From Aquabacterium sp. A7-Y (GTDB lineage: Bacteria; Pseudomonadota; Gammaproteobacteria; Burkholderiales; Burkholderiaceae_C), in assembly GCF_026153205.1 (NCBI RefSeq), contig NZ_JAPFBW010000024.1, positions 1 to 64,000 of the forward strand: 64,000 bases of DNA, given 5' to 3'. This document shows positions 8,827 through 18,530 of the stretch, piece after piece. The notes under the pieces were generated by a model. That model worked only from the letters and a program-made list of their open reading frames with translations, did not search any database and was not told the DNA's origin. The stretch's first letter is position 1; every line of letters begins with the position of its first letter. Made by a program: the position numbers and the translations under genes.

Positions 8827-10089
8827 ATGACCCGCCTCCGCCCCGGCCTGAACGGCCTGATGTTTGTGTTGTCCGCCCTGGCCGCCGGCTGCGGCGGAGG
8901 GGGCACCGACCACGGATCCACGCAGACCGCGAGCGCCGCCGAATCCTCGCCCGCCGACCGCACCCGGGCCCGGCCGGCGCAGGACGAAGGCGACCGCCGT
9001 GCCTTCAATCACGGCATCGAGGCCGTGCAAGGCGCCGACGGCCGCTGGCGCATCTTCTTCAGCAGTTCGGGCCTGCCGCCCACCGGTCCGGACGACAGCG
9101 GCGCCTGGCAGCACGACGTCTATGTGTCGAGCTGGGGTCCCGAAGACGCGCGCATCAGCGCGCCGCACGTGCTGATCCGCAAGCCCGAGGCGCAGGAGCC
9201 GGTGTCGGCCGCACGCACCGACAACGGCCACGTGATGCTGAGCTTCGAGGACGGCTGGAACAGCGACAGCGAGGTGAGCCAGCGTTATGCCATCTACGAC
9301 GAGGAGCTGCAGCCGGTGGCGCCCTATCCGCAGGACGTCGAACCCGGCGGCCACTCGGGCCATGTCGCGGCCACCGCCGACAAGTTCGTGGTCTTCTATT
9401 CGGACGGCTGGATCAACGGCGGCGGGGTCGACGACCTGGGCACCGGCAACGGTGTCTACGCCAAGGTCTACGACACGCACGGCCGGCTGCTGCACGACAT
9501 CAACGTCGCGCATGCACAGCGCGAGTGGTGGCCCATGGTGGCCGCCTCGCCTCGACGCGCACTGCTGGTCTGGCAGCGTTATGTGCCGGGCGAGTTGCAC
9601 GCCCGGCTGCGGGTGGCCGTGCTCGACCCGGAGACCGGCGAGCTGAGCGGCTGGCGCACCCTGGAGAACCGCCTGCAGTACTACACCTACAAGGCCCAGT
9701 ACATCCCGGCGCTGCGACGTTTCCTGGTGGTCGGCACGACCGTGGACGGGCACGGCTTCGCCCACCTGCTCGACGAGCAGGGCCGCCCGCGCGCCAGCCT
9801 GCCCTGCATGCCGGCGACAGTGCGCGAAGCCGGCATCGCGGTGCGCGACCGTGTCGCCTACACCCCCGCGGCCGACCAGCGCCTGATGCACCTGGCACTG
9901 GGCCCGTCCTCGATCGCGCTGGTGGGGGTGCAGCCTTCGCCGCTGGCCTGGTCCTACACCGGCAGCCTCGGGCTGGTGCGCGACCCCTGGCATCTGCACT
10001 GGGTCTCGCTGACGCCAAGCGGCGTCGAGGAGGCCGAGTTCGAGCTGGCCCAGGCCGTTCCGCCCTCGGACCAGGACCTGTGCCGATGA
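8827..10089 (+). CDS. Hypothetical lipoprotein with beta-propeller-like repeats
   Basis: A 420-residue predicted lipoprotein. The signal peptide ends in a lipobox LAAGC, followed by a Gly/Ser/Ala-rich linker. The mature part contains repeated Trp-rich strands with Asp turns (RWRIFFSSSG, HVMLSFEDGWNSDS, FVVFYSDGWINGG, ALLVWQRYVPGE), the pattern of exported beta-propeller proteins, but no named family is recognised. ATG 8827 is chosen over upstream alternatives because a good ribosome-binding site (GGAAAGGA) precedes it and because it makes a proper signal peptide. Single-gene unit, convergent with the LysR gene. Confidence 0.7.
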   Translation: MTRLRPGLNGLMFVLSALAAGCGGGGTDHGSTQTASAAESSPADRTRARPAQDEGDRRAFNHGIEAVQGADGRWRIFFSSSGLPPTGPDDSGAWQHDVYVSSWGPEDARISAPHVLIRKPEAQEPVSAARTDNGHVMLSFEDGWNSDSEVSQRYAIYDEELQPVAPYPQDVEPGGHSGHVAATADKFVVFYSDGWINGGGVDDLGTGNGVYAKVYDTHGRLLHDINVAHAQREWWPMVAASPRRALLVWQRYVPGELHARLRVAVLDPETGELSGWRTLENRLQYYTYKAQYIPALRRFLVVGTTVDGHGFAHLLDEQGRPRASLPCMPATVREAGIAVRDRVAYTPAADQRLMHLALGPSSIALVGVQPSPLAWSYTGSLGLVRDPWHLHWVSLTPSGVEEAEFELAQAVPPSDQDLCR

Positions 10090-10165
10090 GCCTGCGGTCG
10101 CTGCCGTCCAGGTATGCGGTCCGGGGATGAGCGGGGGCGGGTTGATGGTGAACCGTGAGGCTGCC

Positions 10166-11155
10166 TTATTCGCAGCGTCGCAACTGGCTTGGAAGGGAGT
10201 TCGCCGTGGCACGGCCGGCTGACGCAGCCTCTGCGGCCGCTTCGCGGCATGCCGCCAGGAAGTAGTCACGCTGCGGTGCCGCAGACTGGTGCCGGTAGAG
10301 CAGCCCCAGCGGCGCAAGCGGCAGCCCGAGTTCGAGCGGCAGCGGGACCAACCCACGGTCCGCAGCCAGCAGGCAGATGTACGAGCGCGGCGCGACGAGC
10401 ACGTCGTCGCTGTGCCGCAAGGCCATCGGCACCAGTGCCGGGGAGTTGCTGTCGAGCGGGGCGAAGCTCGGCTGCAGGCCGCGGCTCAGCAACCACTGGT
10501 GCAGCGATTCCGCCGTGGCCAACGGCCGCGGCGGCACCAGCCACCTGAACGCGAGCAGGTCTTGCACCGACGGCCTGCGGCGACGCGCGAGCGGGTGGTC
10601 GCGGCGCACCAGCGTCGTCACCTCGTCGGCCAGCAGCGGCTCGAACACCAGCCCCGGCGGCAGGGCGTCGATGCCGCGCAGCACCAGCAGGTCGTAGGCG
10701 CCGGTGGCCAGACCGTCGAGCAGCGGATGCAGGCTGTCCTCGATCACGCGGAGCCGGAAGTGAGGATGGGTCTTCCACAGCCGCTGCAAGGCCGGCGAAA
10801 CAATCGTCGGTATGCCGGGCAGCAGCGCGCCCACCCTCAAGGCCTGGGCCTGGCCCGACTCGAGATCGCTGAGGTCGCGCGACGCCGCGTGCAGCGCAGC
10901 CAGGCATCCGCGGGCGTGCGCGGCCAGCGCGTGTCCGGCTGCGGTGGGACGCATGCCGCGGGGGCCCCGCTCGAACAGCGGCGTCCCCACCAGTGTTTCG
11001 ATGTCCTGCAGTCCCTGCGAGGCAGCAGGCTGGGTCATGCCGCAACGCTCGGCGGCGAGCTTCAGGTTGCCGAGCGAGACCGTCTCGTCGATCAGGCGCA
11101 GTTGCCGCATGCGCAGCCGGGCGACGAGGCGCTCGAAGCGCACTTGTGGGTCCAT
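10166..11155 (-). CDS. LysR family transcriptional regulator
   Basis: A 329-residue LysR-type regulator. The N-terminal winged helix-turn-helix is at about residues 18-80 (LRLIDETVSLGNLKLAAERCGMTQPAASQGLQDIE is interpreted as the HTH region), and the effector-binding domain contains LRVGALLPG and TLVRRDHPLA. It is transcribed divergently from the acylase lipoprotein gene across 145 bp. A perfect palindrome of the T-N11-A type at 11165-11179, ten bases upstream of its start codon, is the likely binding site, so it probably represses itself and controls the acylase. Effector unknown. Confidence 0.9.
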   Translation of the reverse strand: MDPQVRFERLVARLRMRQLRLIDETVSLGNLKLAAERCGMTQPAASQGLQDIETLVGTPLFERGPRGMRPTAAGHALAAHARGCLAALHAASRDLSDLESGQAQALRVGALLPGIPTIVSPALQRLWKTHPHFRLRVIEDSLHPLLDGLATGAYDLLVLRGIDALPPGLVFEPLLADEVTTLVRRDHPLARRRRPSVQDLLAFRWLVPPRPLATAESLHQWLLSRGLQPSFAPLDSNSPALVPMALRHSDDVLVAPRSYICLLAADRGLVPLPLELGLPLAPLGLLYRHQSAAPQRDYFLAACREAAAEAASAGRATANSLPSQLRRCE

Positions 11156-11164
11156 GTGTCCTCC

Positions 11165-11179
11165 ATAAGCAGGGCTTAT
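11165..11179. promoter_or_regulatory. LysR-type operator (T-N11-A palindrome)
   Basis: A 15-bp perfect palindrome, ATAAGC-AGG-GCTTAT, in which T11166 and A11178 give the T-N11-A spacing of LysR boxes. It lies immediately upstream of the divergent LysR gene and about 120 bp upstream of the acylase start, the usual place for an autoregulatory and activating site. Confidence 0.65.
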
Positions 11180-11300
11180 CGCGGCTGCGAATTTCCGATT
11201 GGCGTCTGCCTCGGCTCCCGCTGAACAATCGCGCCGCCACGCCGCGCGGCGAGCGTGGCGCAGCCCTTGCCGGGCGCGATATCACCACGGAGACGACATC

Positions 11301-13640
11301 TTGAGAATCCCCTCTGCCCCCCTTGCGCTGCTGGGCAGCGCCCTGCTGCTGGCCGGTTGCGCCGGCTTCGACCGCAGCCCCGGTCGCACCGCGCAGATCC
11401 AGCGCACGGCCCACGGCGTGGCCCACATCGTGGCGCCCGACTACGAAGCGCTCGCCTACGGCGTGGCCTATGCCCACGCCCAGGACAACGTCTGCCAGAC
11501 GGCGAACCACCTCGTCACGGTGCGTGGTGAGCGCTCACGTTTTTTCGGTCCCGCTGCACGCGGCGAACTGGCGCGGCGCATGCTGCCCAACGAGCAGATC
11601 GACGTGTTCATCCGTGCCCACATGGACGACGCCCGCCTGCAGCAGGCGCTGCGCGCCGCCAGCCCGGCAGCCCAAGCGATGGCCCGCGGCTACGTGGCCG
11701 GCTACAACCGCTACCTGCGTGACCACGCGACGCAACTGCCGAAGGCATGCGCCGAGCAGCCGTGGGTGAGGCCGATGACGCTGTCCGACTACCTGCGCCT
11801 GACCGAGCAGACCATGGTGCAGGCCGGCGTGGGCGCGCTGGCCGACGCGGTGGTCACCGCCAGGCCACCGGTGTCCGGCAGCGCGCAGGCGCCTCTCCCG
11901 CCGCTGGACGACGCGGTGGCCGCGCTCGACGAACACGAACTGCGCGAACCGGCCATCGGCTCCAACGGCTGGGCCTTCGGCAAGGACAGCACGCGCAACG
12001 GACGCGGCGCACTGCTCGGCAATCCGCATTTCCCGTGGCGGGGCGTCAATCGCTTCTGGCAGATGCACCTCACCATCCCGGGCGAACTCGACGTGATGGG
12101 CGCGGCCACCGGCCACGGTGCGTTGGTGAACATCGGCTTCAACAAGGACTTTGCATGGACGCACACCGTATCGACCGGACGGCGCTTCACGCTGCATGAA
12201 CTGTCGCTCGTGCCCGGCCGCCCGACACACTACCTGGTGGACGGCCAGCCCGAGGCGATGCAGGCCCGCACGGTGCGCTACGAAGCCCTGGTCGACGGTC
12301 GCATCGAGTCACGCGAACACACCGTCTGGACCACACGCCATGGCCCGGTGCTCGTGATTCCCAAGGCGGGTCTCGCCTGGACAGGAGAGACCGCCTACGC
12401 CATCCGCGATGCGAACACCGCCAACCAGCGCTCGGCCGATGCGTGGCTGGGCCTGGGCAAGGCGCGCACCGTGCAGGACGCGCGAGCCGCGCTGGCCAGG
12501 CTCGGTATTCCGTGGGTCAACACCATCGCAGCCGATCGCGAGGGCAACGCACTTTATGCCGACGCCAGCGTGGTGCCCGACGTCGACGCCGCCCAGCTCC
12601 AGCGCTGTGCGGCGAGCCCTCGTGCAGCCGCGCTTTTCGCCGCCGCAGGCTTGCCGGTGCTCGACGGCTCGCGCAGCGAATGCGCCTGGCGGCAGGACCC
12701 CGCTTCGCCGGTGCCCGGGCTGACTCCGCTCGAACGCCTGCCGCTGCTGGTGCGCAAGGACTGGGTGCAGAACAGCAACGACAGCTACTGGCTCTCGAAC
12801 CCCGCCGCTCCGATCACCGGCATTTCACCGATGGTGGGCTCGGCAGGTACGCTGCAGCGCCCGCGCACCCGTGCGGCACTCGTCGAGATTCCCGCCATGC
12901 TGGCAGCCGCCGGCGGCAGGATCGACGCCGCCGCGCTGCGCGAACAGCTGTTTCGCAACCGGAACCACACGGGGCACCTGGTGATGGACGAACTGCTCGC
13001 CGCCTGCCCGCAAGCCCCGGCCGGCCACGCGCAGCAAGCGTGCGCCGCGTTGCGCGAGTGGGACCGCCACAGCAATGTCGAATCGAAGGGCGCCCACCTG
13101 TTCCGCGAGTTCTGGCGCACGGCCCACAAGCTGCCCCGTCTGTGGCGCGTTCCGTTCGACCCGGCCGACCCGGTCAACACGCCGCGCGGGCTCCATCTTG
13201 CTGACGCATCGGTGCGCGCCGGGTTGTGGGAGGCGCTGGACAAGGCCGCCGCTGCCTCCAAGGCGCATGGCATCCCGCTCGATGCGCCGCTCGGCGCCGT
13301 GCAGGCGGACAACACGCCGCATGGACGCGCCGCGATCCACGGGGGCGATGAATTCGAGGGCGTGTTGAACAAGATCGAAACGAAGGCGACCAACGGGCTG
13401 GGCGCCGGCGGCTACGACATCGACTACGGCACAAGTTATGTGCAGAGCGTGGAATTCGACGACCGCGGCCCGGTGGCGCATGCCCTGCTCGTCTACGGGC
13501 AGAGCTCGCAACCCGGCGCCACGCACGATCGTGACCAGTTGATGCTCTACGCCGTCAAGCAGTGGCCGCGCCTGCCGTTCCATCCGGACGAGGTGGCGCG
13601 CGATCGGGTCGGGCCCGTCCTGACGCTCCAGCTCGAGTAG
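11301..13640 (+). CDS. Penicillin acylase family lipoprotein (acyl-homoserine-lactone acylase-like)
   Basis: A 779-residue N-terminal-nucleophile hydrolase precursor. TTG 11301 is chosen as start because GGAG lies 9 bases before it and it yields a clean lipoprotein signal with lipobox LLAGC (C20). The alpha chain begins with RTAHGVAHIVAPDYEALAYGVAYAHAQDN; autocatalytic cleavage is predicted between G220 and S221 in the motif GSNGW, making S221 the catalytic N-terminal residue of the beta chain, followed by LLGNPHFPW. The family hydrolyses amide bonds of beta-lactams, acyl-homoserine lactones or other acylated amines. A lipid anchor would hold it at the inner or outer membrane. It is divergent from a LysR gene and probably under its control. 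Quorum-quenching is plausible but cannot be told from other acylase activities by sequence. Confidence 0.87.
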   Translation: MRIPSAPLALLGSALLLAGCAGFDRSPGRTAQIQRTAHGVAHIVAPDYEALAYGVAYAHAQDNVCQTANHLVTVRGERSRFFGPAARGELARRMLPNEQIDVFIRAHMDDARLQQALRAASPAAQAMARGYVAGYNRYLRDHATQLPKACAEQPWVRPMTLSDYLRLTEQTMVQAGVGALADAVVTARPPVSGSAQAPLPPLDDAVAALDEHELREPAIGSNGWAFGKDSTRNGRGALLGNPHFPWRGVNRFWQMHLTIPGELDVMGAATGHGALVNIGFNKDFAWTHTVSTGRRFTLHELSLVPGRPTHYLVDGQPEAMQARTVRYEALVDGRIESREHTVWTTRHGPVLVIPKAGLAWTGETAYAIRDANTANQRSADAWLGLGKARTVQDARAALARLGIPWVNTIAADREGNALYADASVVPDVDAAQLQRCAASPRAAALFAAAGLPVLDGSRSECAWRQDPASPVPGLTPLERLPLLVRKDWVQNSNDSYWLSNPAAPITGISPMVGSAGTLQRPRTRAALVEIPAMLAAAGGRIDAAALREQLFRNRNHTGHLVMDELLAACPQAPAGHAQQACAALREWDRHSNVESKGAHLFREFWRTAHKLPRLWRVPFDPADPVNTPRGLHLADASVRAGLWEALDKAAAASKAHGIPLDAPLGAVQADNTPHGRAAIHGGDEFEGVLNKIETKATNGLGAGGYDIDYGTSYVQSVEFDDRGPVAHALLVYGQSSQPGATHDRDQLMLYAVKQWPRLPFHPDEVARDRVGPVLTLQLE

Positions 13641-13869
13641 GCGACGATCAGGCCGCCGCCGTGAAAAAGCACTCCACCGGCTCGATCTGCTCCGGCACGG
13701 TGGGGGACCGGCGCATGGCCGCCGCCTGTGACCGGATTCCCTTCAGCCCCGCGGATGACACGCCCTCCAGGAAGCGCTGTCGGATTTAGACGCGTTCTTG
13801 ACCTTGTCAAACACACCCCGGGCCCCCGCGGCCCGCCGCGGCGGCGCCACCTCTGCTTTAATCCCGGCC

Positions 13870-14817
13870 ATGGATCAGCTCAAGGCTATGCGCGTGTTCG
13901 TCCGCGTGATCGACGAAGGCAGCTTCGCCGGCGCGGCACGCGCGCTCGACCTCGCGCCGGCCGTGGTGACACGCCTGGTGGCCGACCTCGAGGAGCAGAT
14001 CGGCGCGCGGCTGATCAACCGCACCACACGCAGCCTGGCGCTGACGGAAGTGGGGGCGAACTACCTGGAGAGGGTGCGCCAGATCGTCAACGACATCGAC
14101 GAGGCCAATGCCTACGCCTTCACCGCGACCGAGGAGTTGCGCGGCACGCTGCGGGTCGCAGGCCCGGGGCCGCTGCTGATGCCCGGCGTGGTGCGCCTCC
14201 TGCCGGAGTTCAGGCGCCGCTATCCCAAGGTGGAGCTGGACATCTCGGTCGTGCCGCCCCTGGAAGCGCCCGACGAGAACGCCGACGTCACCTTGCTGGT
14301 CCAGGGCCTGCGCGAGATCAACGGCGACTTCGTCGCGCGCCTGCTGGCCCACTCCGAGGTGGTGCTGTGCGCCACGCCGGACTACCTCAGCGCCCGCGGC
14401 CGGCCGACCACCCCGGCCGACCTGGCGGTGCAGGACGTGCTGGTGCCCGAGCTGCCGCTGGCGCCGAGCGAGTGGACCTTCTGCCGACGCGACACCGAGG
14501 GCCGCACGGCCGAAGTGGTGACGCTGGCGCCCAAGCGCAGCATGCTGAGCTCCGACAACCCGGCCCTGCTCACCTCGGCGGCGACCTGCGGCATGGGCAT
14601 CGCCGCGACCCTCTCGCTCACGGTCGCCGACGCGCTGCGCGAGGGCACGCTGGAGCGGGTGCTGCCGGAGTGGCACGTCGCCACCTACAAGGTTTACGTC
14701 GCGCTGCCGAGCCGCAAGCACCTGCCCAAGCGCACCCGCGTCTTCACCGACTTCCTGATCGAGAAGTTCGGCGGCGAGCCCATCGACCCCTGGCTCGCGG
14801 CGATCGGCCAGAGCTGA
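13870..14817 (+). CDS. LysR family transcriptional regulator
   Basis: A 315-residue LysR regulator of the large subgroup that begins with MDQLKAMRVFVRVIDEGSF. The HTH occupies about residues 1-60 (AARALDLAPAVVTRLVADLE), and the C-terminal substrate-binding fold includes LRVAGPGPLLMP and VLCATPDYLSARGRP. ATG 13870 fits the family length exactly. It lies 56 bp upstream of, and in the same direction as, the MFS exporter gene, so it probably governs that transporter. The 229 bp before it contain no gene. Confidence 0.9.
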   Translation: MDQLKAMRVFVRVIDEGSFAGAARALDLAPAVVTRLVADLEEQIGARLINRTTRSLALTEVGANYLERVRQIVNDIDEANAYAFTATEELRGTLRVAGPGPLLMPGVVRLLPEFRRRYPKVELDISVVPPLEAPDENADVTLLVQGLREINGDFVARLLAHSEVVLCATPDYLSARGRPTTPADLAVQDVLVPELPLAPSEWTFCRRDTEGRTAEVVTLAPKRSMLSSDNPALLTSAATCGMGIAATLSLTVADALREGTLERVLPEWHVATYKVYVALPSRKHLPKRTRVFTDFLIEKFGGEPIDPWLAAIGQS

Positions 14818-14873
14818 AGCCGTACAAGGCGAGCAGCCGGCCGGGACCGTTGCTTGCTTCACGCTGGACCACG

Positions 14874-16286
14874 ATGGATCCCGCCGACCGACGCACCCTG
14901 CCCTGGCTCGTGGCGATCGCGTTTTTCATGCAAACGCTGGACGCCACCATCCTCAACACCGCGCTGCCGCGCATGGCACTCGACCTGCACGAGAGCCCGC
15001 TGCGCATGCAGTCGGTGGTGGTCGCCTACATGTTGACAGTGGCCCTGCTGATTCCGGCCTCGGGCTGGCTGGCCGATCGTTTCGGCACCCGCCCGGTGTT
15101 CCTGTCGGCGATCGCCTTGTTCTCGCTCGGCTCGCTGGCGTGCGCACTGTCAGGCAGCCTGCCGCAGCTGGTGGCTGCGCGTGTGCTGCAGGGCACCGGC
15201 GGCGCGCTGCTGCTGCCGGTCGGGCGGCTGGCGATCCTGCGCGCCTTCCCCCGCGAGGAGCTGCTGCGCGCCTTGACCTTCGTGACCCTGCCGGGGCTGG
15301 TCGGGCCGCTCGTCGGCCCCACGCTGGGCGGCTGGCTGGTGGAGGTGGCGAGCTGGCACTGGGTGTTCCTGATCAACCTGCCGGTCGGGCTGGTCGGCGC
15401 GGTCGCGGCTTCGCGCCACATGCCGGCGCTGCCCGGCTCTGCCGACGCCCGACTGGATCTGCCCGGCTTCCTGCTGTTCGGCGCCGGCATGGTGCTGATC
15501 TCGCTGGCGCTGCAGGGCCTGGGCGAAGGCGGGCGGCGACTGCCGGCGCTGATGCTGCTGCTGGCCGCCGGCTCGGCCTGCCTCGCAGGCTACTGGCTGC
15601 ACGCGGCGCGCACCCCCAAGCCGCTGTTCGGGCTGGCGCTGTTCAGGATCCCGACCTTCTCGGTCGGCCTGCTGGGCAATCTGTTCGCGCGCCTGGGCAG
15701 CGGTGCGATGCCCTTCCTGACACCGCTGTTCCTGCAGGTCGGGCTCGGCTACAGCCCCGCCGCCGCCGGCATGACGCTGATCCCCGCCGCCTTGGGCGCA
15801 ATGTTCTCCAAGGCCTTCGCCGAGCGCCTCATCAAGCGCCTGGGCTACCGGCGTGTGCTGGTGGCCAACACCCTGCTGCTGGCCGCGACGATCGCCAGCT
15901 TCGCGCTGGTGCAGCGGGGCGCGCCGCAGCTGCAGCTGCTGCTGCAGCTGGGCCTGTTCGGCATCGTCAACTCGCTGCAGTTCAGCGCGATGAACACGCT
16001 GACCCTGGCCGGGCTGGACGAACGCTCCGCCAGCAGCGGCAACAGTCTGCTGTCGGTGGTGATGCAGCTCTCGATGAGCCTGGGCGTGGCCGCCGCCGGC
16101 GTGCTGCTGACGGCCTTCGGCGGCCATCAGCAGCGCGCAGGCAGCGCGGCGGTGGTCTCGACCTTTCACGCCACCTATGTCTGCGTGGGACTGCTGTCGG
16201 CCATGGCCGCCTTCATCTTCGCGCAGCTGCAGCCGGCCGAAGGCGTGCGCGGCCGCGACAAGCCGGCCCTGGTGGACGAGTCGTGA
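14874..16286 (+). CDS. DHA2-type MFS drug/metabolite exporter
   Basis: A 470-residue major facilitator transporter. The N-terminal helix carries the DHA2 signature LDATILNTALPRMA, followed by motif A (GWLADRFGTRP), motif C-like Gly/Pro-rich helix LPGLVGPLVGPTLGGWLV, and WHWVFLINLPVG, all characteristic of the 13-14-helix proton-coupled drug-efflux group (MdtD/EmrB-like). ATG 14874 gives the family N-terminus MDPADRRTLPWLVAIAFF. Located directly after a LysR regulator, which is the common arrangement for an inducible efflux pump. Substrate unknown. Confidence 0.9.
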   Translation: MDPADRRTLPWLVAIAFFMQTLDATILNTALPRMALDLHESPLRMQSVVVAYMLTVALLIPASGWLADRFGTRPVFLSAIALFSLGSLACALSGSLPQLVAARVLQGTGGALLLPVGRLAILRAFPREELLRALTFVTLPGLVGPLVGPTLGGWLVEVASWHWVFLINLPVGLVGAVAASRHMPALPGSADARLDLPGFLLFGAGMVLISLALQGLGEGGRRLPALMLLLAAGSACLAGYWLHAARTPKPLFGLALFRIPTFSVGLLGNLFARLGSGAMPFLTPLFLQVGLGYSPAAAGMTLIPAALGAMFSKAFAERLIKRLGYRRVLVANTLLLAATIASFALVQRGAPQLQLLLQLGLFGIVNSLQFSAMNTLTLAGLDERSASSGNSLLSVVMQLSMSLGVAAAGVLLTAFGGHQQRAGSAAVVSTFHATYVCVGLLSAMAAFIFAQLQPAEGVRGRDKPALVDES

Positions 16287-16351
16287 GCCGGCCTGCGCCG
16301 CCGCGACGCCGCTGAGGCCAACCTGGGGCACCACTTCGCAAAGGGAGCGAC

Positions 16352-17998
16352 ATGGCTGAGCACTGGTACAAGAACGCGATCATCTACTGCCTGGACGTGA
16401 AGACCTTCGCGGACGGCAATGGCGACGGCATCGGCGACTTCGTCGGCCTGGGCCACCGGCTCGACTACCTGGCCGGGCTCAATGTGGACTGCATCTGGCT
16501 GCAGCCCTTCTACCCCTCGCCGATGCGCGACAACGGCTACGACATCACCGACTACTACAACGTCGATCCGCGCGTCGGCACGCTGGGCGACTTCGTCGAG
16601 TTCTCGCGGCGCGCCCGCGACAAGGGCATGCGGGTGATGATCGACCTGGTGGTCAACCACACCTCGATCGACCACCCCTGGTTCCAGGCCGCCCGCAGCG
16701 ACCCGGCCTCGCCCTACCGCGAGTACTACGTCTGGTCGGAGGATCAGCCGCCCGATGCCGCCGAGGGCACCGTGTTCCCCGGCGAGCAGCACACCACCTG
16801 GACCTGGGACCGCGAGGCCAAGGCTTATTACTTCCACCGCTTCTACAACCACCAGGCCGAGCTCAACATCACCAACCCGGCCGTGCGCCGCGAGATCGAG
16901 AAGATCACCGGCTTCTGGCTACACCTGGGCGTGACCGGCTTCCGGGTCGACGCCCTGCCCTTCCTGATCGAGCTCAAGGGCCTGCCGCAGGACGGCCAGG
17001 CCGACCCGCACGACTACCTGCGCGAGCTGCGCCACCATGTGCAGACCCTGGCCGGCGACAGCTGCCTGATGGCCGAGGCCAACCTGCTGCCCGAGCAGGT
17101 GCCCGACTACTTCGGCGACGGCGACAAGATCCACATGTCCTTCAACTTCTGGGTCAACCAGCACCTCTTCCTGGCCCTGGCCCGCAAGGACGCGAGCCCT
17201 ATCCTCAAGGCCTATGCCGAGCTGCCGCCGTTGCCGGCGTGGTGCCAGTGGAACAACTTCCTGCGCAGCCACGACGAGCTGGACCTCGGCCGGCTGCAGG
17301 ACAAGGAGCGCGAGGAGGTGTTCCGCGCCTTCGGGCCCGAGCCCTCGATGCAGCTCTACGGCCGCGGCATCCGCCGGCGCCTGGCGCCCATGCTGGGCAA
17401 CGACAGGCGCCGGCTCGAGCTGGCGCACAGCCTCATGCTGACCTTGCCGGGCACGCCGGTGCTGCGCTACGGCGACGAGCTCGGCATGGGGGACGACCTG
17501 AGCCTGCCCGACCGCGAGAGCGTGCGCACGCCGATGCAGTGGACCGCCGGCGCCAACGGCGGCTTCTCCACGGCGCCGCCCGAACGCCTGGCCCTGCCGC
17601 CGGTCGCGGAGGGGGAATTCGGCTACCCGACGGTCAATGTCGAGGCGCAGCGGCGCGACCCGCAGTCGCTGCTCAACTGGCTGGAGCGCGTGATCCGGCG
17701 CCGCAAGGAATGCCCGGAGTTCGGGACCGGCGCCTGCACCTGGATAGACACCGGGCGCCCGGAGGTGCTGGCGCACCGCTGCGACGTGGGCGACTCGACG
17801 GTGTTCGCGATCCACAACCTCGGTGCACGCCGGGCCAAGTTCCTGCTGCCACTGTCGCTCGACGGTGCTCCCGCAACGCCCGGCCGCACCGTGCACGACG
17901 TGCTGGCCGACCATCGCCACGAGGTGCAGGAGGACGGGCACTACAAATGCGAGCTGGAACCCTGGGGCTATCGCTGGCTGCGCTGCGCGCGCGACTGA
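16352..17998 (+). CDS. GH13 alpha-amylase family enzyme, trehalose-synthase-like
   Basis: A 548-residue glycoside hydrolase family 13 protein. It begins with HWYKNAIIYCLDVKTFADGNGDGIGDF, typical of maltose alpha-D-glucosyltransferase (trehalose synthase). The four conserved regions are present: DLVVNHTS, GFRVDALPF with nucleophile D200, LMAEAN with acid/base E242, and FLRSHDEL with H307/D308. The length is that of the single catalytic barrel plus C-terminal beta domain; there is no fused maltokinase. Family members interconvert maltose and trehalose or act on short alpha-glucans in the cytoplasm. RBS AAAGGGAG precedes the ATG. The stop overlaps the convergent GFA gene by 31 bp. Confidence 0.85.
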   Translation: MAEHWYKNAIIYCLDVKTFADGNGDGIGDFVGLGHRLDYLAGLNVDCIWLQPFYPSPMRDNGYDITDYYNVDPRVGTLGDFVEFSRRARDKGMRVMIDLVVNHTSIDHPWFQAARSDPASPYREYYVWSEDQPPDAAEGTVFPGEQHTTWTWDREAKAYYFHRFYNHQAELNITNPAVRREIEKITGFWLHLGVTGFRVDALPFLIELKGLPQDGQADPHDYLRELRHHVQTLAGDSCLMAEANLLPEQVPDYFGDGDKIHMSFNFWVNQHLFLALARKDASPILKAYAELPPLPAWCQWNNFLRSHDELDLGRLQDKEREEVFRAFGPEPSMQLYGRGIRRRLAPMLGNDRRRLELAHSLMLTLPGTPVLRYGDELGMGDDLSLPDRESVRTPMQWTAGANGGFSTAPPERLALPPVAEGEFGYPTVNVEAQRRDPQSLLNWLERVIRRRKECPEFGTGACTWIDTGRPEVLAHRCDVGDSTVFAIHNLGARRAKFLLPLSLDGAPATPGRTVHDVLADHRHEVQEDGHYKCELEPWGYRWLRCARD

Positions 17999-18504
17999 AC
18001 CGGTGCGCCCTTGTCCTCAGGGCAAAGCAGCCGGTGACGGCGGTGCCAGTCTTCGAGCGACTCCTCGGGCCACAGCGCGCAATGGCGGTGGCGCGGCCCC
18101 TTGGGCACGTCCACCCAGGGCGCGGCGAAGTCGAGCCCGGCCTCGACCACCTCGGGAGGCCTGGGCAGCGGGGTGTCGATGGCCGAGGCGTGCGGATGCA
18201 CCAGCTCCGGCCAGCGCGGGTCCCAGAGCCACAGGGCGCTGCCGCACAAGGCGCAGAAATGGCGCCCGGCCGGCGAGCGGGTGGTGCGCTTGCCGGGCTC
18301 GCGCATCACGGCGTGGTAGACCGAGACATGTTGGCGGCCACGCACCTTCAAGGTGGTGGCGTCGCCGCCGAGGTTGATGGCATAACCGCCGCCGCCCGCG
18401 GTCTTGCGGCAGATCGAGCAGTGGCAGTGCATGAAGGGCACCGGGCTGGACGATTCCAGGCTGAACCGCACCTTGCCGCAGTGACAGGAGCCTTCCAGGT
18501 GCAT
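17968..18504 (-). CDS. GFA family (glutathione-dependent formaldehyde-activating-like) zinc protein
   Basis: A 178-residue Mss4-like fold protein. The cysteine pattern of the family is complete: CHC at 7-9, CHCSIC at 27-32 and FCALCGSALW near residue 95, which together bind two zinc ions. Family members activate glutathione-formaldehyde adducts or have unknown roles. ATG 18504 is chosen because it gives the canonical MHLEGSCHCG start. The C-terminal tail runs 31 bp into the convergent amylase gene. The exonuclease III gene ends 26 bp upstream on the same strand, so the two may be co-transcribed. Confidence 0.85.
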   Translation of the reverse strand: MHLEGSCHCGKVRFSLESSSPVPFMHCHCSICRKTAGGGGYAINLGGDATTLKVRGRQHVSVYHAVMREPGKRTTRSPAGRHFCALCGSALWLWDPRWPELVHPHASAIDTPLPRPPEVVEAGLDFAAPWVDVPKGPRHRHCALWPEESLEDWHRRHRLLCPEDKGAPVQSRAQRSQR

Positions 18505-18530
18505 GAAACTTTTCCTTTGCCGGCCGCGCC

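Noticed and set aside
8609-8830. A small gene before the lipoprotein at 8827
   Set aside because: No family resemblance, no ribosome-binding site, and it overlaps the start region of the lipoprotein gene.
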